Positions 51,239 to 62,359 of a DNA stretch of 64,000 nt are shown here, piece after piece. Each line of letters starts with the position of its first letter. Position 1 is the first letter of the stretch. The translations under genes and the position numbers were made by a program. The stretch lies in contig NZ_BAABFP010000002.1 of the NCBI RefSeq assembly GCF_039541115.1, positions 248,001 to 312,000 of the forward strand, given 5' to 3'. The notes under the pieces are model-generated. The model did not search any database, was not told where the DNA came from, and was given only the letters and a program-made list of their open reading frames with translations. Source of the DNA: Angustibacter luteus. Its GTDB lineage: Bacteria > Actinomycetota > Actinomycetes > Actinomycetales > Angustibacteraceae.

Positions 51239-52516
51239 CTAGAACGCGCCGTCGGCGACGCTCTCGCGCCGGACGTCGGCACCGAGCCCGCGCAGGTCGG
51301 CGTCGAAGCTCGGGTAGCCGCGGTCGACGTGCTTGACCCCCTCGACGGTGGTGACGCCGTCCGCCGCGAGCCCGGCCAGCACCAGCGCGGCGGCCGCCCG
51401 GATGTCGCTGCCCACCACCGGTGCGGCGGACAGCCGCTCCCGCCCGCGCAGCAGCGCGTGGTGCCCGTCGACGCGGACGTCGGCGCCGAGCCGGGCGAGC
51501 TCGGACGCCGTGTGGAACCGGGCCTCGAACAGGTTCTCGGTGACCATCGCAGACCCCTCGGCCAGCGCGTCGAAGACCAGCGCGAAGGGCTGCAGGTCCG
51601 TCGGGAAGCCGGGGTAGGGCAACGTCATGACGTCGACGGCGCGCGGACGGCGCGGGCAGGTCACCCGCACCCCGTCGTCCTGCCGGTCGATCACCACCCC
51701 GGCGTCGACCAGCTTGTCCAGGACGAAGCCGAGGTGGCGCGGGTCGAACCCGCGCACGGTGACGTCACCACGGGTCAGCGCGGCGGCGAAGATCCACGTG
51801 CCGGCGGCGATCCGGTCTCCGACCACCTCGTGCTCGACCGGGGCCAGCGCCGTGACGCCGGTGATCACCATCGTCGAGCTGCCGATGCCCTCGATCTCGG
51901 CGCCCATCCGGACCAGCATGGTGGCCAGGTCGACGATCTCCGGCTCGCGGGCAGCGTTCTCGATCACGGTCGTGCCGCGCGCCAGCACGGCAGCCATGAG
52001 CACGTTCTCGGTCGCGCCCACGGACGGGAAGTCCAGCGAGATCGGCGCGCCCACCAGCCCGTTCGGGGCTTGGGCAACCAGGTAGCCGTGGTCGACGTGG
52101 ACGTTGGCGCCCAACCGGGTGAGCCCGTCGGCGTGCAGGTCCAGACCACGCGAGCCGATCGCGTCGCCACCGGGGATGGCGACGTCCGCGATGCCGCAGC
52201 GGACGGTCAGCGGTCCGAGCACGCTGATCGAGGCGCGCATCGCCCGGACCAGCTCGTAGTCGGCGCGGTGGCCGAGTTCGGAGGGCACGTCGATGGTCAC
52301 CGTTCCGGTCGCCGGGTCGTGCTCCACCCCGCACCCGAGCCGGCGCAGCAGCTCGGCCATCACCGCGACGTCCACGATGTCGGGCACCTTGGTCAGCGTG
52401 GTGCGTCCCACTGCCAGCAGGGCAGCCGCCATCAGCTTCAGCGCGCTGTTCTTCGCACCGACCACGGCGACCTCGCCGGCCAGCGGTCCCCCGCCGGACA
52501 CTCGGAACCTGTCCAC
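51239..52516 (-). CDS. murA: UDP-GlcNAc 1-carboxyvinyltransferase MurA, Asp-type
   Basis: A 425-aa enzyme of the first committed peptidoglycan step, adding enolpyruvyl from PEP to UDP-GlcNAc. Substrate residues GAKNSA (Lys22-Asn23) are standard. In the catalytic loop [11 protein letters not shown], Asp118 replaces the Cys attacked by fosfomycin, as in Mycobacterium MurA, so intrinsic fosfomycin insensitivity is expected. The GTG is preferred ([12 protein letters not shown]) because TAGCCT lies seven bases upstream; the longer frame is the shadow of the divergent gene. It overlaps promoters with the adenosyltransferase gene. Confidence 0.93.
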   Translation of the reverse strand: MDRFRVSGGGPLAGEVAVVGAKNSALKLMAAALLAVGRTTLTKVPDIVDVAVMAELLRRLGCGVEHDPATGTVTIDVPSELGHRADYELVRAMRASISVLGPLTVRCGIADVAIPGGDAIGSRGLDLHADGLTRLGANVHVDHGYLVAQAPNGLVGAPISLDFPSVGATENVLMAAVLARGTTVIENAAREPEIVDLATMLVRMGAEIEGIGSSTMVITGVTALAPVEHEVVGDRIAAGTWIFAAALTRGDVTVRGFDPRHLGFVLDKLVDAGVVIDRQDDGVRVTCPRRPRAVDVMTLPYPGFPTDLQPFALVFDALAEGSAMVTENLFEARFHTASELARLGADVRVDGHHALLRGRERLSAAPVVGSDIRAAAALVLAGLAADGVTTVEGVKHVDRGYPSFDADLRGLGADVRRESVADGAF

Positions 52517-52523
52517 GGGCAAG

Positions 52524-52533
52524 AGGCTAGTGT
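52524..52533. promoter_or_regulatory. overlapping divergent -10 elements (murA and adenosyltransferase gene)
   Basis: TAGCCT for murA (minus strand, 52524-52529) and TAGTGT for the adenosyltransferase (plus strand, 52528-52533) share the TA pair at 52528-52529. Each ends seven bases before its start codon. Only one polymerase could engage at a time, so the two genes should be mutually coupled. Confidence 0.55.
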
Positions 52534-52540
52534 GCGGGTC

Positions 52541-53143
52541 ATGGTCGTGCTCTCCCGCATCTACACCCGTACCGGCGACGACGGAACCACGGCGCTCGGC
52601 GACTTCAGCCGCACCGCCAAGACGGATCCGCGCCTCGTCGCCTACGCCGACTGCGACGAGACGGGCGCGGCGATCGGCGTGGCCATCGCCGCCGGCGACC
52701 TGCCGGCTGACATGGCCACACTGCTGCAACGCATCCAGAACGACCTGTTCGACGTCGGCGCCGACCTCTGCACCCCCCTGGCCGCCTCGTACGAGCACCC
52801 GCCGCTCCGGGTGCAGGAGCCCTGGGTGGACGAGCTCGAGCAGGCGTGCGACTCCTTCGGTGAGCCCCTGGCGACCCTGCGCTCGTTCGTGCTGGCCGGC
52901 GGGACGGTGGGGGCCGCGTACCTGCACGTGGCCCGCACGGTCGCCCGGCGCGCCGAGCGCTCCACCTGGGCGGCCATCGAGGCCTACGGCACCGACGAGG
53001 ACGGCGGGGTCAACCCGCTCACCGCCCGCTACCTGAACCGGTTGTCGGACCTGCTGTTCATCCTGTCCCGGGCCGCGAACCACGGCCACGGGGGCGACGT
53101 CCTGTGGCAGCCGGGCGGCGGCCGGCAGACGCCGCCTGCCTGA
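52541..53143 (+). CDS. cob(I)alamin adenosyltransferase, PduO type
   Basis: A 200-aa enzyme that makes adenosylcobalamin from cob(I)alamin and ATP. The family signature is the N-terminal [20 protein letters not shown] (ATP site), with [12 protein letters not shown] in the middle and the C-terminal [17 protein letters not shown]. It supplies the cofactor needed by IcmA and ethylmalonyl-CoA mutase in this window. The ATG follows TAGTGT by seven bases. Its promoter overlaps that of murA. Confidence 0.93.
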   Translation: MVVLSRIYTRTGDDGTTALGDFSRTAKTDPRLVAYADCDETGAAIGVAIAAGDLPADMATLLQRIQNDLFDVGADLCTPLAASYEHPPLRVQEPWVDELEQACDSFGEPLATLRSFVLAGGTVGAAYLHVARTVARRAERSTWAAIEAYGTDEDGGVNPLTARYLNRLSDLLFILSRAANHGHGGDVLWQPGGGRQTPPA

Positions 53144-53160
53144 GGCCAGGAGTCGCTGGC

Positions 53161-53604
53161 TCAGGCCACCGAGACGTTCTGGCCGGGCGGTGCCGCCTCG
53201 AGCCAGGACGAGAACCCGGTGTAGGACTGCTCGCTCATCGCGAGCTCGACGTACCCACCCTTGCGCCGACATCGCACGATCACGAACCCGGACATCACCG
53301 AGAACGCCTCGACTCCCGCCGGGGTCCGCCGCTCCTGGACCATCAGGTCGCCCCGGCGCAGCACCTGCTGGGGGCGAAGGGCGAACCGGAAGACGGGGTA
53401 CCACTCGATCCGGTCAGCCTCGTACCGGGCGATGCCGAGGCGCCAGCCCTTGCCGTGCGCGCCCGTCGTGGTGCGCAGCGAGCAGTCGAACGTCCCGACC
53501 TTGCGGCTGAGCCAGCGGCGGCGCAGGACCACGGCGAGCGCCGCGGCCACGACCAGGAGCAGCAGCAGTCCGACGACCTCGAGCGGGATGATCAGGCCGT
53601 CCAC
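53161..53604 (-). CDS. DUF2550 family membrane protein
   Basis: A 147-aa protein with one N-terminal helix ([22 protein letters not shown]) and a cytosolic domain: [33 protein letters not shown] and RVGWRR-like [19 protein letters not shown]2550 genes stand next to atpC across actinobacteria, as here: the GTG start is 12 bp after the atpC stop. The C-terminal half resembles a PH-like fold. Function unknown; the conserved linkage suggests it works with the ATP synthase or membrane energy state. Confidence 0.88.
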   Translation of the reverse strand: MDGLIIPLEVVGLLLLLVVAAALAVVLRRRWLSRKVGTFDCSLRTTTGAHGKGWRLGIARYEADRIEWYPVFRFALRPQQVLRRGDLMVQERRTPAGVEAFSVMSGFVIVRCRRKGGYVELAMSEQSYTGFSSWLEAAPPGQNVSVA

Positions 53605-53616
53605 CGCTGCGCCGTA

Positions 53617-53886
53617 TCAGTTGCCGCGGTCGGCGCCGACGGTGGCGCTGTCGGCGATGATCGTCACGCGGTCGTGGTCGACGGACAGGAAGCCGTTGTC
53701 CACCTCGGCCGTCACCTGCTCGCCCTCGCCGGAGATCCGGACCTCGCCGGCGACGAGTACGCCGAGCAGAGGCGCGTGACCGGGCAGGATGCCGATCTCG
53801 CCGTCCGTCGTCCGAGCGACGACGTTCGTCGCCTCGCCGCTCCAGACCTTGCGGTCAGCGGCAACCAGCTCCACGGTGAGCGCCAC
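53617..53886 (-). CDS. atpC: ATP synthase epsilon subunit
   Basis: An 89-aa subunit: the N-terminal beta-sandwich is complete ([36 protein letters not shown]), but the C-terminal helical hairpin that regulates hydrolysis in other bacteria is missing; the protein ends after the sandwich. Short epsilon subunits of this kind occur in actinobacteria. GTG start with AAGGA upstream. It is separated from atpD by 884 bp holding a hairpin and a HIT-like gene, so it may need its own promoter. DUF2550 follows after 12 bp. Confidence 0.92.
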   Translation of the reverse strand: MALTVELVAADRKVWSGEATNVVARTTDGEIGILPGHAPLLGVLVAGEVRISGEGEQVTAEVDNGFLSVDHDRVTIIADSATVGADRGN

Positions 53887-53970
53887 GGGGGTCCTTCCGT
53901 CCAGGGATGACCCAACGATACCGGGTGCTTGCCGAGGGAAGGTCACAGGGTGGACCCGATGAGGTCGCCG

Positions 53971-54588
53971 TCACAGCACGGTTCCGCCGTACGAGGCTGC
54001 CAACGCCGCCGCGACGGCCGCGGCGTCCGCGGTGACCTCGTCCGGCGGGGACGGCGGCAGCAGGTCGTCCCACACGACGAGGAACGAACCGCGCAGCTGA
54101 CCGAAGCCCTCGGGCCGGGCGAAGAAGAAGATGTGCAGGTGCGCGCCGCCGTCCCCGATCCGGTAGACGTGGCAGCGGGCGATCCCGGGCAGCGCCTCGA
54201 CCGCCCGGCCGATGTGCACCATCAGGCGGCCCATCTCGGCGGCCAGGTCGTCCGGCAGGTCGGTCAGGTCGTGGTGCGCCAGGGGCTGCAGCATCATCAC
54301 CAGCGGCGCACCGCTGGGCTCGAAGGCGATGAGCCGCCAGCGCTCGTCCCGCCACACCTCACTGACGTCCGTGCCCGGCTCCGCCTTCTCGCAGGCCCCG
54401 CACGGTCGGCCACCCTCACCGGTCCGCGGCGCCTCGGGGAACTCGGCCGGCTGCAACGGCGCGACCCGCAGCCCGTCGACCTCGAACGGAAAGGTCCCCC
54501 ACGACGTCATCCGCGCCACGGCGGCCTGCTTCTCCGCGTCGAAGCCCGCCGTCACCCGCTCGTAGAAAGCCCGCGCATCCTCAGCCAT
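53971..54588 (-). CDS. HIT-like domain protein inserted between atpD and atpC
   Basis: A 205-aa protein with a HIT-superfamily pattern: a Zn-like GGRPCGACEKAEP near 62-72, LVMMLQPLAHHDLTDLPDDL in the middle and the histidine motif GDGGAHLHIFFFARP in the last third. The His-x-His signature suggests nucleotide or nucleotide-sugar hydrolysis/transfer, but the third His of the triad reads Phe, so activity is uncertain. The ATG follows TAGGGT by six bases. Its place between atpD and atpC is unusual. Confidence 0.75.
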   Translation of the reverse strand: MAEDARAFYERVTAGFDAEKQAAVARMTSWGTFPFEVDGLRVAPLQPAEFPEAPRTGEGGRPCGACEKAEPGTDVSEVWRDERWRLIAFEPSGAPLVMMLQPLAHHDLTDLPDDLAAEMGRLMVHIGRAVEALPGIARCHVYRIGDGGAHLHIFFFARPEGFGQLRGSFLVVWDDLLPPSPPDEVTADAAAVAAALAASYGGTVL

Positions 54589-54594
54589 CCGGTG

Positions 54595-54600
54595 ACCCTA
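54595..54600 (-). promoter_or_regulatory. leaderless -10 element of the HIT-like gene
   Basis: TAGGGT (minus strand) ends six bases before the ATG at 54588 and lies right after a 3'-end repeat copy. Confidence 0.45.
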
Positions 54601-54604
54601 CCGG

Positions 54605-54624
54605 GGCGAACCTGCATGATCACC
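54605..54624 (-). repeat. 3'-end repeat copy downstream of atpD
   Basis: GGCGAACCTGCATGATCACC on the plus strand differs from the consensus at one base (AACGTG to AACCTG). In the minus-strand sense it lies 147 bp after the atpD stop, behind the large hairpin. Confidence 0.7.
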
Positions 54625-54680
54625 GCGGGAGGGGTGGCGGCCGGACACGATCAGTCAACCGGGCAGGACCGGCTGGCAAA

Positions 54681-54758
54681 CCGGCGGAGGCCGGGGGACC
54701 GAAGGTCGGCGTCAACGAGCTTGCGAGAGCCGACCGCAGGTCCCCCGGCCTCCGCCGG
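54681..54758. terminator. 78-bp hairpin with 20-bp perfect stem after atpD
   Basis: CCGGCGGAGGCCGGGGGACC (54681-54700) and GGTCCCCCGGCCTCCGCCGG (54739-54758) are exact reverse complements. A nested stem GGTCGGC/GCCGACC (54704-54710, 54729-54735) extends the structure. It begins 12 nt after the atpD stop. It should block or strongly reduce read-through from atpD to atpC, or it is a repeat element inserted there. No U-tract. Confidence 0.75.
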
Positions 54759-54770
54759 GACCACGAACAA

Positions 54771-57148
<2,378 letters not shown>

Positions 57149-57151
57149 AGG

Positions 57152-58789
57152 TCAGCCGCGCTTCTGACGGACGATCTTCTCCTGCTCGACGCTCTCGTCC
57201 TCGAGCGCCTGGGCCTCCTCGTGACCGGCCTCCACGTGCTGGCGGTCATCGGTCTGGAAGCTCTTCTTGAAGGCGTCCGTCTCGGACTTGAGCTTGTCCG
57301 CCGTGTCGTCCTCGAACTTGCCGGTCTCCCGGATCGTGGTGAGGACGTCGCTGGAGCGGCGCAGGTGGTCGAGCAGCTCGCGCTCGAACTTGCGGACGTC
57401 GTCCACGGCGATGTCGTCGAGCTGGCCGGTGGTGCCGAGCCAGACGGAGACGACCTGCTCCTCGACCGGGAACGGCGAGTACTGGCCCTGCTTGAGCAGC
57501 TCCATCAGGCGCTGGCCCCGCGACAGCTGCTGGCGCGACGCGGCGTCCAGGTCGGAGGCGAAGAGCGCGAACGCCTCCAGGGCCCGGAACTGCGCGAGGT
57601 CGATCTTCAGGCGGCCCGAGACCGACTTCATCGCCTTGGTCTGGGCGGCGCCGCCAACGCGGGAGACCGAGACACCGACGTTGACCGCCGGGCGCTGGTT
57701 CGCGTTGAAGAGGTCCGACTCGAGGAAGATCTGGCCGTCGGTGATCGAGATGACGTTCGTCGGGATGTAGGCCGACACGTCGTTCGCCTTCGTCTCGATG
57801 ATCGGCAGGCCGGTCATCGAGCCCGCGCCGAGCTCGTCGGAGAGCTTGGCGCAGCGCTCGAGCAGCCGCGAGTGCAGGTAGAAGACGTCGCCCGGGTAGG
57901 CCTCGCGGCCCGGCGGGCGGCGCAGCAGCAGCGACACGGCGCGGTAGGCCTCGGCCTGCTTGGACAGGTCGTCGAAGATGATCAGGACGTGCTTGCCCTC
58001 GTACATCCAGTGCTGGCCGATGGCCGAGCCGGTGTAGGGGGCGAGGTACTTGAAGCCCGCCGGGTCGGACGCGGGGGCGGCCACGATGGTGGTGTACTCC
58101 ATCGCGCCGGCCTCCTCGAGCGCGCCGCGCACGGAGGCGATCGTCGAGCCCTTCTGGCCGATGGCGACGTAGATGCAGCGGACCTGCTTGGTCGGGTCGC
58201 CGGACTCCCAGAACTCCTTCTGGTTGATGATCGTGTCGATCGCCACCGCGGTCTTGCCGGTCTGGCGGTCACCGATGATCAGCTGGCGCTGGCCGCGGCC
58301 GATCGGGGTCATCGCGTCGATGGCCTTGATGCCGGTCTGCAGCGGCTCGTGCACCGACTTGCGCTCGACGACCGAGGCCGCCTGGAGCTCGAGGGCGCGC
58401 GACTCGGTCGACTCGATGTCGCCCAGGCCGTCGATCGGGGTGCCCAGCGGGTCCACCACGCGGCCGAGGAAGTTGTCGCCCACCGGGACGGACAGGATCT
58501 CGCCGGTGCGCTGGACCTCCTGGCCCTCCTCGATGCCGGAGAACTCACCGAGGACGACGACGCCGATCTCCCGGACGTCGAGGTTCAGGGCGAGGCCCAG
58601 CGTGCCGTCCTCGAAGCGCAGCAGCTCGTTGGCCATGCACGAGGGCAGGCCCTCGACGCGGGCGATGCCGTCGCCGGCCTCGCTGACGCGGCCGACCTCT
58701 TCGCGAGCGGCCGTTCCGGGCTCGTAGGACTGCACGAAGGTGTCCAGGGCGGCCCGGATCTCCTCCGGGCGGATCGTGAGCTCCGTCAT
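57152..58789 (-). CDS. atpA: ATP synthase alpha subunit
   Basis: A 545-aa alpha subunit with Walker A GDRQTGKT and the visual [15 protein letters not shown]-like signature [20 protein letters not shown]. The C-terminus beyond residue 510 ([36 protein letters not shown]) is an extension found in actinobacteria; in mycobacteria it suppresses ATP hydrolysis. With the short epsilon subunit this suggests an enzyme built to avoid hydrolysis. ATG start; upstream gap of 76 bp to atpH. Confidence 0.97.
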   Translation of the reverse strand: MTELTIRPEEIRAALDTFVQSYEPGTAAREEVGRVSEAGDGIARVEGLPSCMANELLRFEDGTLGLALNLDVREIGVVVLGEFSGIEEGQEVQRTGEILSVPVGDNFLGRVVDPLGTPIDGLGDIESTESRALELQAASVVERKSVHEPLQTGIKAIDAMTPIGRGQRQLIIGDRQTGKTAVAIDTIINQKEFWESGDPTKQVRCIYVAIGQKGSTIASVRGALEEAGAMEYTTIVAAPASDPAGFKYLAPYTGSAIGQHWMYEGKHVLIIFDDLSKQAEAYRAVSLLLRRPPGREAYPGDVFYLHSRLLERCAKLSDELGAGSMTGLPIIETKANDVSAYIPTNVISITDGQIFLESDLFNANQRPAVNVGVSVSRVGGAAQTKAMKSVSGRLKIDLAQFRALEAFALFASDLDAASRQQLSRGQRLMELLKQGQYSPFPVEEQVVSVWLGTTGQLDDIAVDDVRKFERELLDHLRRSSDVLTTIRETGKFEDDTADKLKSETDAFKKSFQTDDRQHVEAGHEEAQALEDESVEQEKIVRQKRG

Positions 58790-58865
58790 CGTGGTTCCTG
58801 CCTTCTGTTCTCTGTCGTGGTGCGGGCTTCGGGAGGTTCTGGGGTGGTGCGCGAGCGGTGGTGCG

Positions 58866-59681
58866 TCAGCGCGACAGCTGCCGGCGGACGTCGTCGAGCC
58901 GGCGGGACACGGTGCCGTCGAGCACCTCGTCGCCGATCTCGACCCGGATGCCGCCGAGGACGCTGGGGTCCACGTCGACGTTGAGGTGCACGCGCTTGCC
59001 GTAGAGGGTGGTCAGCGCGGCGGCGAGCCGGGCGCGCTGGTCGTCCTCGAGCGGCAGCGCCACGCGCACGTGGGCCACGAGCTTGTCGCGACGGGTCGCG
59101 GCGAGCTGCACGTTGGCGTCAAGCGCACGGTCGAGGTTCTGCCCGCGACCGTTGAGCACCGCGCGGCGGATCAGGACGACGGCCTCGGGGGCCGCCTTGG
59201 CGCTGATCAGCTCGTCGACGAGAGCCGACTTGCTCGCCTCCGGAGCGGCCCGGTCGGCCAGCGCCCGAGCGAGCTCGGGGTCGGCGTCGACGATGCGCTC
59301 GAACCGGAAGAGCTCGTCCTCGACGCGGTCGGCCCGGTCGCCCGCCTCGGCGCCGGCGATGATCGCCGACGAGCCGAGCTTCTCGATCGAGTCCGACAGG
59401 TCCCGGGCGCGCGACCAGCGCGAGCGGGCCATGCCGGACAGCAGGGTCACGACGTCGGCCGAGACCTTGCCGTCGAGCAGTCGCCCGATCAGGCCGGCCT
59501 TCGCGTCGGCCTCGTTGGACGGGTCCGTGAGGGCCCGGCGCAGCGAGACGTTCGCGTCCAGCAGGTCGACGACGGCGAACAGCGCCTGGCCGACCGCCGT
59601 GCCGTCCGTGCCCGCCGTGGCCAGGAGCGCGTCGAGCTGCTCCTCGGCCGTGGCGAGCGACTCGCGGCTGACGCCCTGCAT
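58866..59681 (-). CDS. atpH: ATP synthase delta subunit
   Basis: A 271-aa stator subunit linking the b stalk to F1. It is longer than the E. coli protein (177 aa), as usual in actinobacteria, through an N-terminal extension; the conserved C-terminal region reads [20 protein letters not shown]. Unlike mycobacteria, delta is not fused to a b-type subunit here. Its ATG overlaps the atpF stop by one base. Confidence 0.94.
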   Translation of the reverse strand: MQGVSRESLATAEEQLDALLATAGTDGTAVGQALFAVVDLLDANVSLRRALTDPSNEADAKAGLIGRLLDGKVSADVVTLLSGMARSRWSRARDLSDSIEKLGSSAIIAGAEAGDRADRVEDELFRFERIVDADPELARALADRAAPEASKSALVDELISAKAAPEAVVLIRRAVLNGRGQNLDRALDANVQLAATRRDKLVAHVRVALPLEDDQRARLAAALTTLYGKRVHLNVDVDPSVLGGIRVEIGDEVLDGTVSRRLDDVRRQLSR

Positions 59682-60283
59682 CAGGACTCCTGCTCGGTGG
59701 CCGCGTCGGCGCCGGTCACGGCCGACACCGGCTCGATGTCACCGGCCTCGAGCTCGGCGAGGAAGCGCTCGACGGTGCGACGCTGACGCGCCTCGTCCTC
59801 GAGCGACTCGCCCACCACGCGGGACGCGAGCTCGGTGGCCAGCGTGCCCACCTCGGCGCGCAGCGAGATGACCGCCTGCTGACGCTCGGCCGCGATCTGG
59901 GCCTTCGCGGACGTGGTGATCCGCTCAGACTCGGCCTGCGCCTGCGCCTTGAGCTCGGCCAGGATCTGCGCGCCCTCGGCACGGGCCTCCTCGCGGATGC
60001 TGCTCGCCTCGGCGCGCGACTCGGCGAGCTGCGCCTTGTACTGCTCCAGCAGCTCGGCCGCCTCGGCGTTCGCCTTGTCAGCCTCCTCGATCTGGCCCTC
60101 GATCGCGGCGGCGCGCTCGGTGTACATGGCTTCGAGGCGCGGCACGACCTTCTTGGCCACCACGAGGTACAGGATGACGAAGGCGATGATGCCGAAGATC
60201 AGCTCGCCGGGATGGGGGATGATCGGGTAGGCGTTCGCCCAGCCGCCCTCTTCCTCGGCCGCAAGGATCGTTGCGAGGTGCAC
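59681..60283 (-). CDS. atpF: ATP synthase b subunit
   Basis: A 200-aa stalk subunit with one N-terminal helix (PGELIFGIIAFVILYLVVAK) and a long charged coiled coil (about 50-170). The GTG of MHLATILAAEEE is used. The acidic C-terminus contacts delta. It lies between atpE (29 bp) and atpH. Confidence 0.95.
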   Translation of the reverse strand: MHLATILAAEEEGGWANAYPIIPHPGELIFGIIAFVILYLVVAKKVVPRLEAMYTERAAAIEGQIEEADKANAEAAELLEQYKAQLAESRAEASSIREEARAEGAQILAELKAQAQAESERITTSAKAQIAAERQQAVISLRAEVGTLATELASRVVGESLEDEARQRRTVERFLAELEAGDIEPVSAVTGADAATEQES

Positions 60284-60312
60284 GGTGTCTCCTCAGGGAG
60301 TCAGAGGTCGGG

Positions 60313-60528
60313 TCAGCCCTTGAAGACGAACGCGAGCGCGAGACCGAAGATGGCCAGCGCCTCTGCGAGCGCGAAGCCCAGGAAGGCGATCGGCTGGAGC
60401 ATGCCACGGGCCTCGGGCTGACGCGCGACGCCGTTGATGTAGGCCGCGAACACCAGACCAACACCGATACCGGGGCCGATGGCGGACAGGCCGTAGCCGA
60501 GGATCGCGATGTCGCCGGTCAGTTCCAT
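60313..60528 (-). CDS. atpE: ATP synthase c subunit
   Basis: A 71-aa proteolipid with two helices. The proton-carrying residue is Glu56 in [12 protein letters not shown]; the loop is RQPEA. No sodium-type Gln/Ser set is apparent, so proton coupling is expected. The frame open upstream is antisense-like shadow; the ATG at 60528 gives the standard length. Confidence 0.97.
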   Translation of the reverse strand: MELTGDIAILGYGLSAIGPGIGVGLVFAAYINGVARQPEARGMLQPIAFLGFALAEALAIFGLALAFVFKG

Positions 60529-60599
60529 GTGATTCTCTTTCTCGCTGTCCCTCGGGCCGGGTGCCCGCGGGTGGGGTCGGACGTGGTTTGTGGCGGCCG

Positions 60600-61388
60600 T
60601 CAGTGCTCGTCGGCGAGGGCGCCGGCGATGTAGATGGCTGTCAGCAGGGTGAAGATGTAGGCCTGCAGGACCTGGACCAGGATCTCGAACACCGTCATCA
60701 CGAAGCCCATGCCCAGCGACCCGATGCCGGCGATCTTGATGCCGAGCGCACCGTGCTGGATCATGTACTCGCCGCCGCCGATGAAGAGCACCAGCAGCAG
60801 GTGCCCGGCGAACATGTTGCCGAACAGTCGCAGGGCGAGCGTGACGGGCCGGGTGAACAGGTCCGTGATGAGCTCGAGGATGAAGATGTAGGGGATCAGC
60901 GCGACCGGCAGGCCGGGCGGCACCAAGGACTTCCAGTAGCCGAAGAAGCCGTGCTTGCGGATGCCGATCCAGTGGTAGACGACGAAGACGAAGACGGCCA
61001 GGGCCGCCGGGAAGGCGACCCGGCTCATCGTCGGGAACTGGATGAACGGCACGACGCTGAAGACGTTGTTCACGATGATCAGGCAGAACAGCGTGAACAG
61101 CATCGGCACGAACCGCAGGAACTCCTTGCTCCCGATGATGTCGCGGCCGACGCCGTCCCGGACCAGCCCGTAGGTGACCTCGGTCGCCGCCTGCTTGCGG
61201 TTGGGCACCACTGCCATGCGCTTGGTGCCGGCCAGCAGCAGCCAGCTGATGAGTGCCACCGAGAGGATGATCACGATGGACGCGCGGGTGATGGCGAAGG
61301 CGCCCTCGCCGATCAGCGGCTGCCAGAAGTCGGGGACCCCGGGCGGCTCGTAGGTCGAGCCCTCGGTGGCCAGCGCCACGATGCTCAC
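60600..61388 (-). CDS. atpB: ATP synthase a subunit
   Basis: A 262-aa membrane subunit of the proton channel. The essential Arg lies in [20 protein letters not shown]. Six helices are visible. The GTG at 61388 begins [17 protein letters not shown]. It is the first structural gene of the operon after the two small assembly-type proteins. Confidence 0.96.
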   Translation of the reverse strand: MSIVALATEGSTYEPPGVPDFWQPLIGEGAFAITRASIVIILSVALISWLLLAGTKRMAVVPNRKQAATEVTYGLVRDGVGRDIIGSKEFLRFVPMLFTLFCLIIVNNVFSVVPFIQFPTMSRVAFPAALAVFVFVVYHWIGIRKHGFFGYWKSLVPPGLPVALIPYIFILELITDLFTRPVTLALRLFGNMFAGHLLLVLFIGGGEYMIQHGALGIKIAGIGSLGMGFVMTVFEILVQVLQAYIFTLLTAIYIAGALADEH

Positions 61389-61488
61389 GGCTTCTCCTCA
61401 ACAGCTGGGGACGTCGTCAAAGAACAAGGACCACAGTCGATTCCGTTGCACGGGCGCAGAGCAGCGCCTCGTCGCAATGCGCTCGGGG

Positions 61489-61737
61489 TCAGTGCGTACC
61501 GTACCGGAACCAGATCAGGTAGAGCGACAGCCCCATCCCGCCCACGATCCCGACCGGCAGCAGGAACTCGGTTCCGAACCAGCCGTCCAGCAGCCAGCCC
61601 AGCCCGCCGTACACCAGCGGACCGCTCAACAGGTACGCGAACGCCCGCCAGGCCTGGTGCGCCTCGAGTCCCGGCACCTCGTCGGGATCCCCGGCAGGGG
61701 TCGGAGGCGGGGGTTGCGAGGGCATCAGGGGCTCCAC
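61489..61737 (-). CDS. AtpZ/AtpI-like small membrane protein
   Basis: An 82-aa protein with two helices (AFAYLLSGPLVYGGLGWLLD and LLPVGIVGGMGLSLYLIWF), typical of AtpZ-type proteins found at the head of actinobacterial atp operons and related to Mg2+ transport or c-ring assembly. The N-terminus is Pro-rich. The GTG at 61737 gives MEPLMPSQ; the internal ATG four codons later is equally possible. 100 bp precede atpB. Confidence 0.8.
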   Translation of the reverse strand: MEPLMPSQPPPPTPAGDPDEVPGLEAHQAWRAFAYLLSGPLVYGGLGWLLDGWFGTEFLLPVGIVGGMGLSLYLIWFRYGTH

Positions 61738-61749
61738 GGTAGCAACGGG

Positions 61750-62271
61750 TCATCGGGGTTCCTCCGCGTCGGCGCCGGGCGCGACCAGGATGCGCAGGCG
61801 GGTGAACGCGCGCATCTCGAAGGCGATCCAGACGACCGTGCACGCGATGATCGCCAGCGCCAGCGCCTGACCGTCCAGCCAGCTCGCGTCGCGCAGGACG
61901 ATCATCACGACACCGAGGGCGAGGATCTTGCCGGTGTACGTCGCGAGCACCACGGACATCACCGCGACCGGCTGCAGGTGCGCGGTCTGGCGCATCACCA
62001 GCAGGCTGAGCGAGAAGAACACCACGACGAGGGCGGCGCCCAGCGCGGCCGACCAGGCGGCCTTGCTGCCGCCGAGGATCCCGGCGAGGACGACGGCCCC
62101 GACCCCCGTCACGAGGGTCGGCACGAGCGCGGTGCGAAGCATCGCGGCGAACTGGGCACGGGTCTGCGCAGCCTCCGCCTCGGAGACCTCAGGAATGCGG
62201 GCGCCCTCGTCCACGGGACGAGCATCCTCGGTTACGAGGCTCGTGGCGAGTGGACGGTCGTCCTTGGCCAT
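61750..62271 (-). CDS. AtpI-like membrane protein
   Basis: A 173-aa protein with four helices (ALVPTLVTGVGAVVLAGILG, WSAALGAALVVVFFSLSLLV, VAVMSVVLATYTGKILALGV, ALALAIIACTVVWIAFEMRA), the plan of AtpI proteins that help assemble the c ring. A GTG directly precedes the ATG used here; GGCAGG lies about 6 bp upstream. It is the first gene of the atp operon; a perfect CRP-type site lies 68 bp upstream (62340-62359). Confidence 0.85.
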   Translation of the reverse strand: MAKDDRPLATSLVTEDARPVDEGARIPEVSEAEAAQTRAQFAAMLRTALVPTLVTGVGAVVLAGILGGSKAAWSAALGAALVVVFFSLSLLVMRQTAHLQPVAVMSVVLATYTGKILALGVVMIVLRDASWLDGQALALAIIACTVVWIAFEMRAFTRLRILVAPGADAEEPR

Positions 62272-62339
62272 CACGGGGGCCTGCCTTTCGGCGGCTCGAG
62301 GGGTGGTCGTCGGGCAGAAGCTGGGGCGTTGCCGTGCTG

Positions 62340-62359
62340 CTTGTGAATGCTATCACAAG
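62340..62359. promoter_or_regulatory. perfect CRP-type site before the atp operon
   Basis: TTGTGAATGCTATCACAA contains TGTGA-N6-TCACA, the consensus of CRP/FNR-family regulators including mycobacterial Crp. The symmetric arms extend to eight bases (GCTTGTGA/TCACAAGC). On the minus strand the spacer reads TAGCAT, a possible -10, so binding could block initiation. Two direct TTCACACG copies (62364, 62375) lie 11 bp apart just upstream. Confidence 0.65.

Noticed and set aside
54681-54758. Possible tRNA or structured RNA in the atpD-HIT gap
   Set aside because: The long perfect stem has no cloverleaf or conserved TPsiC/anticodon arms. It is better described as a hairpin or terminator-like repeat.
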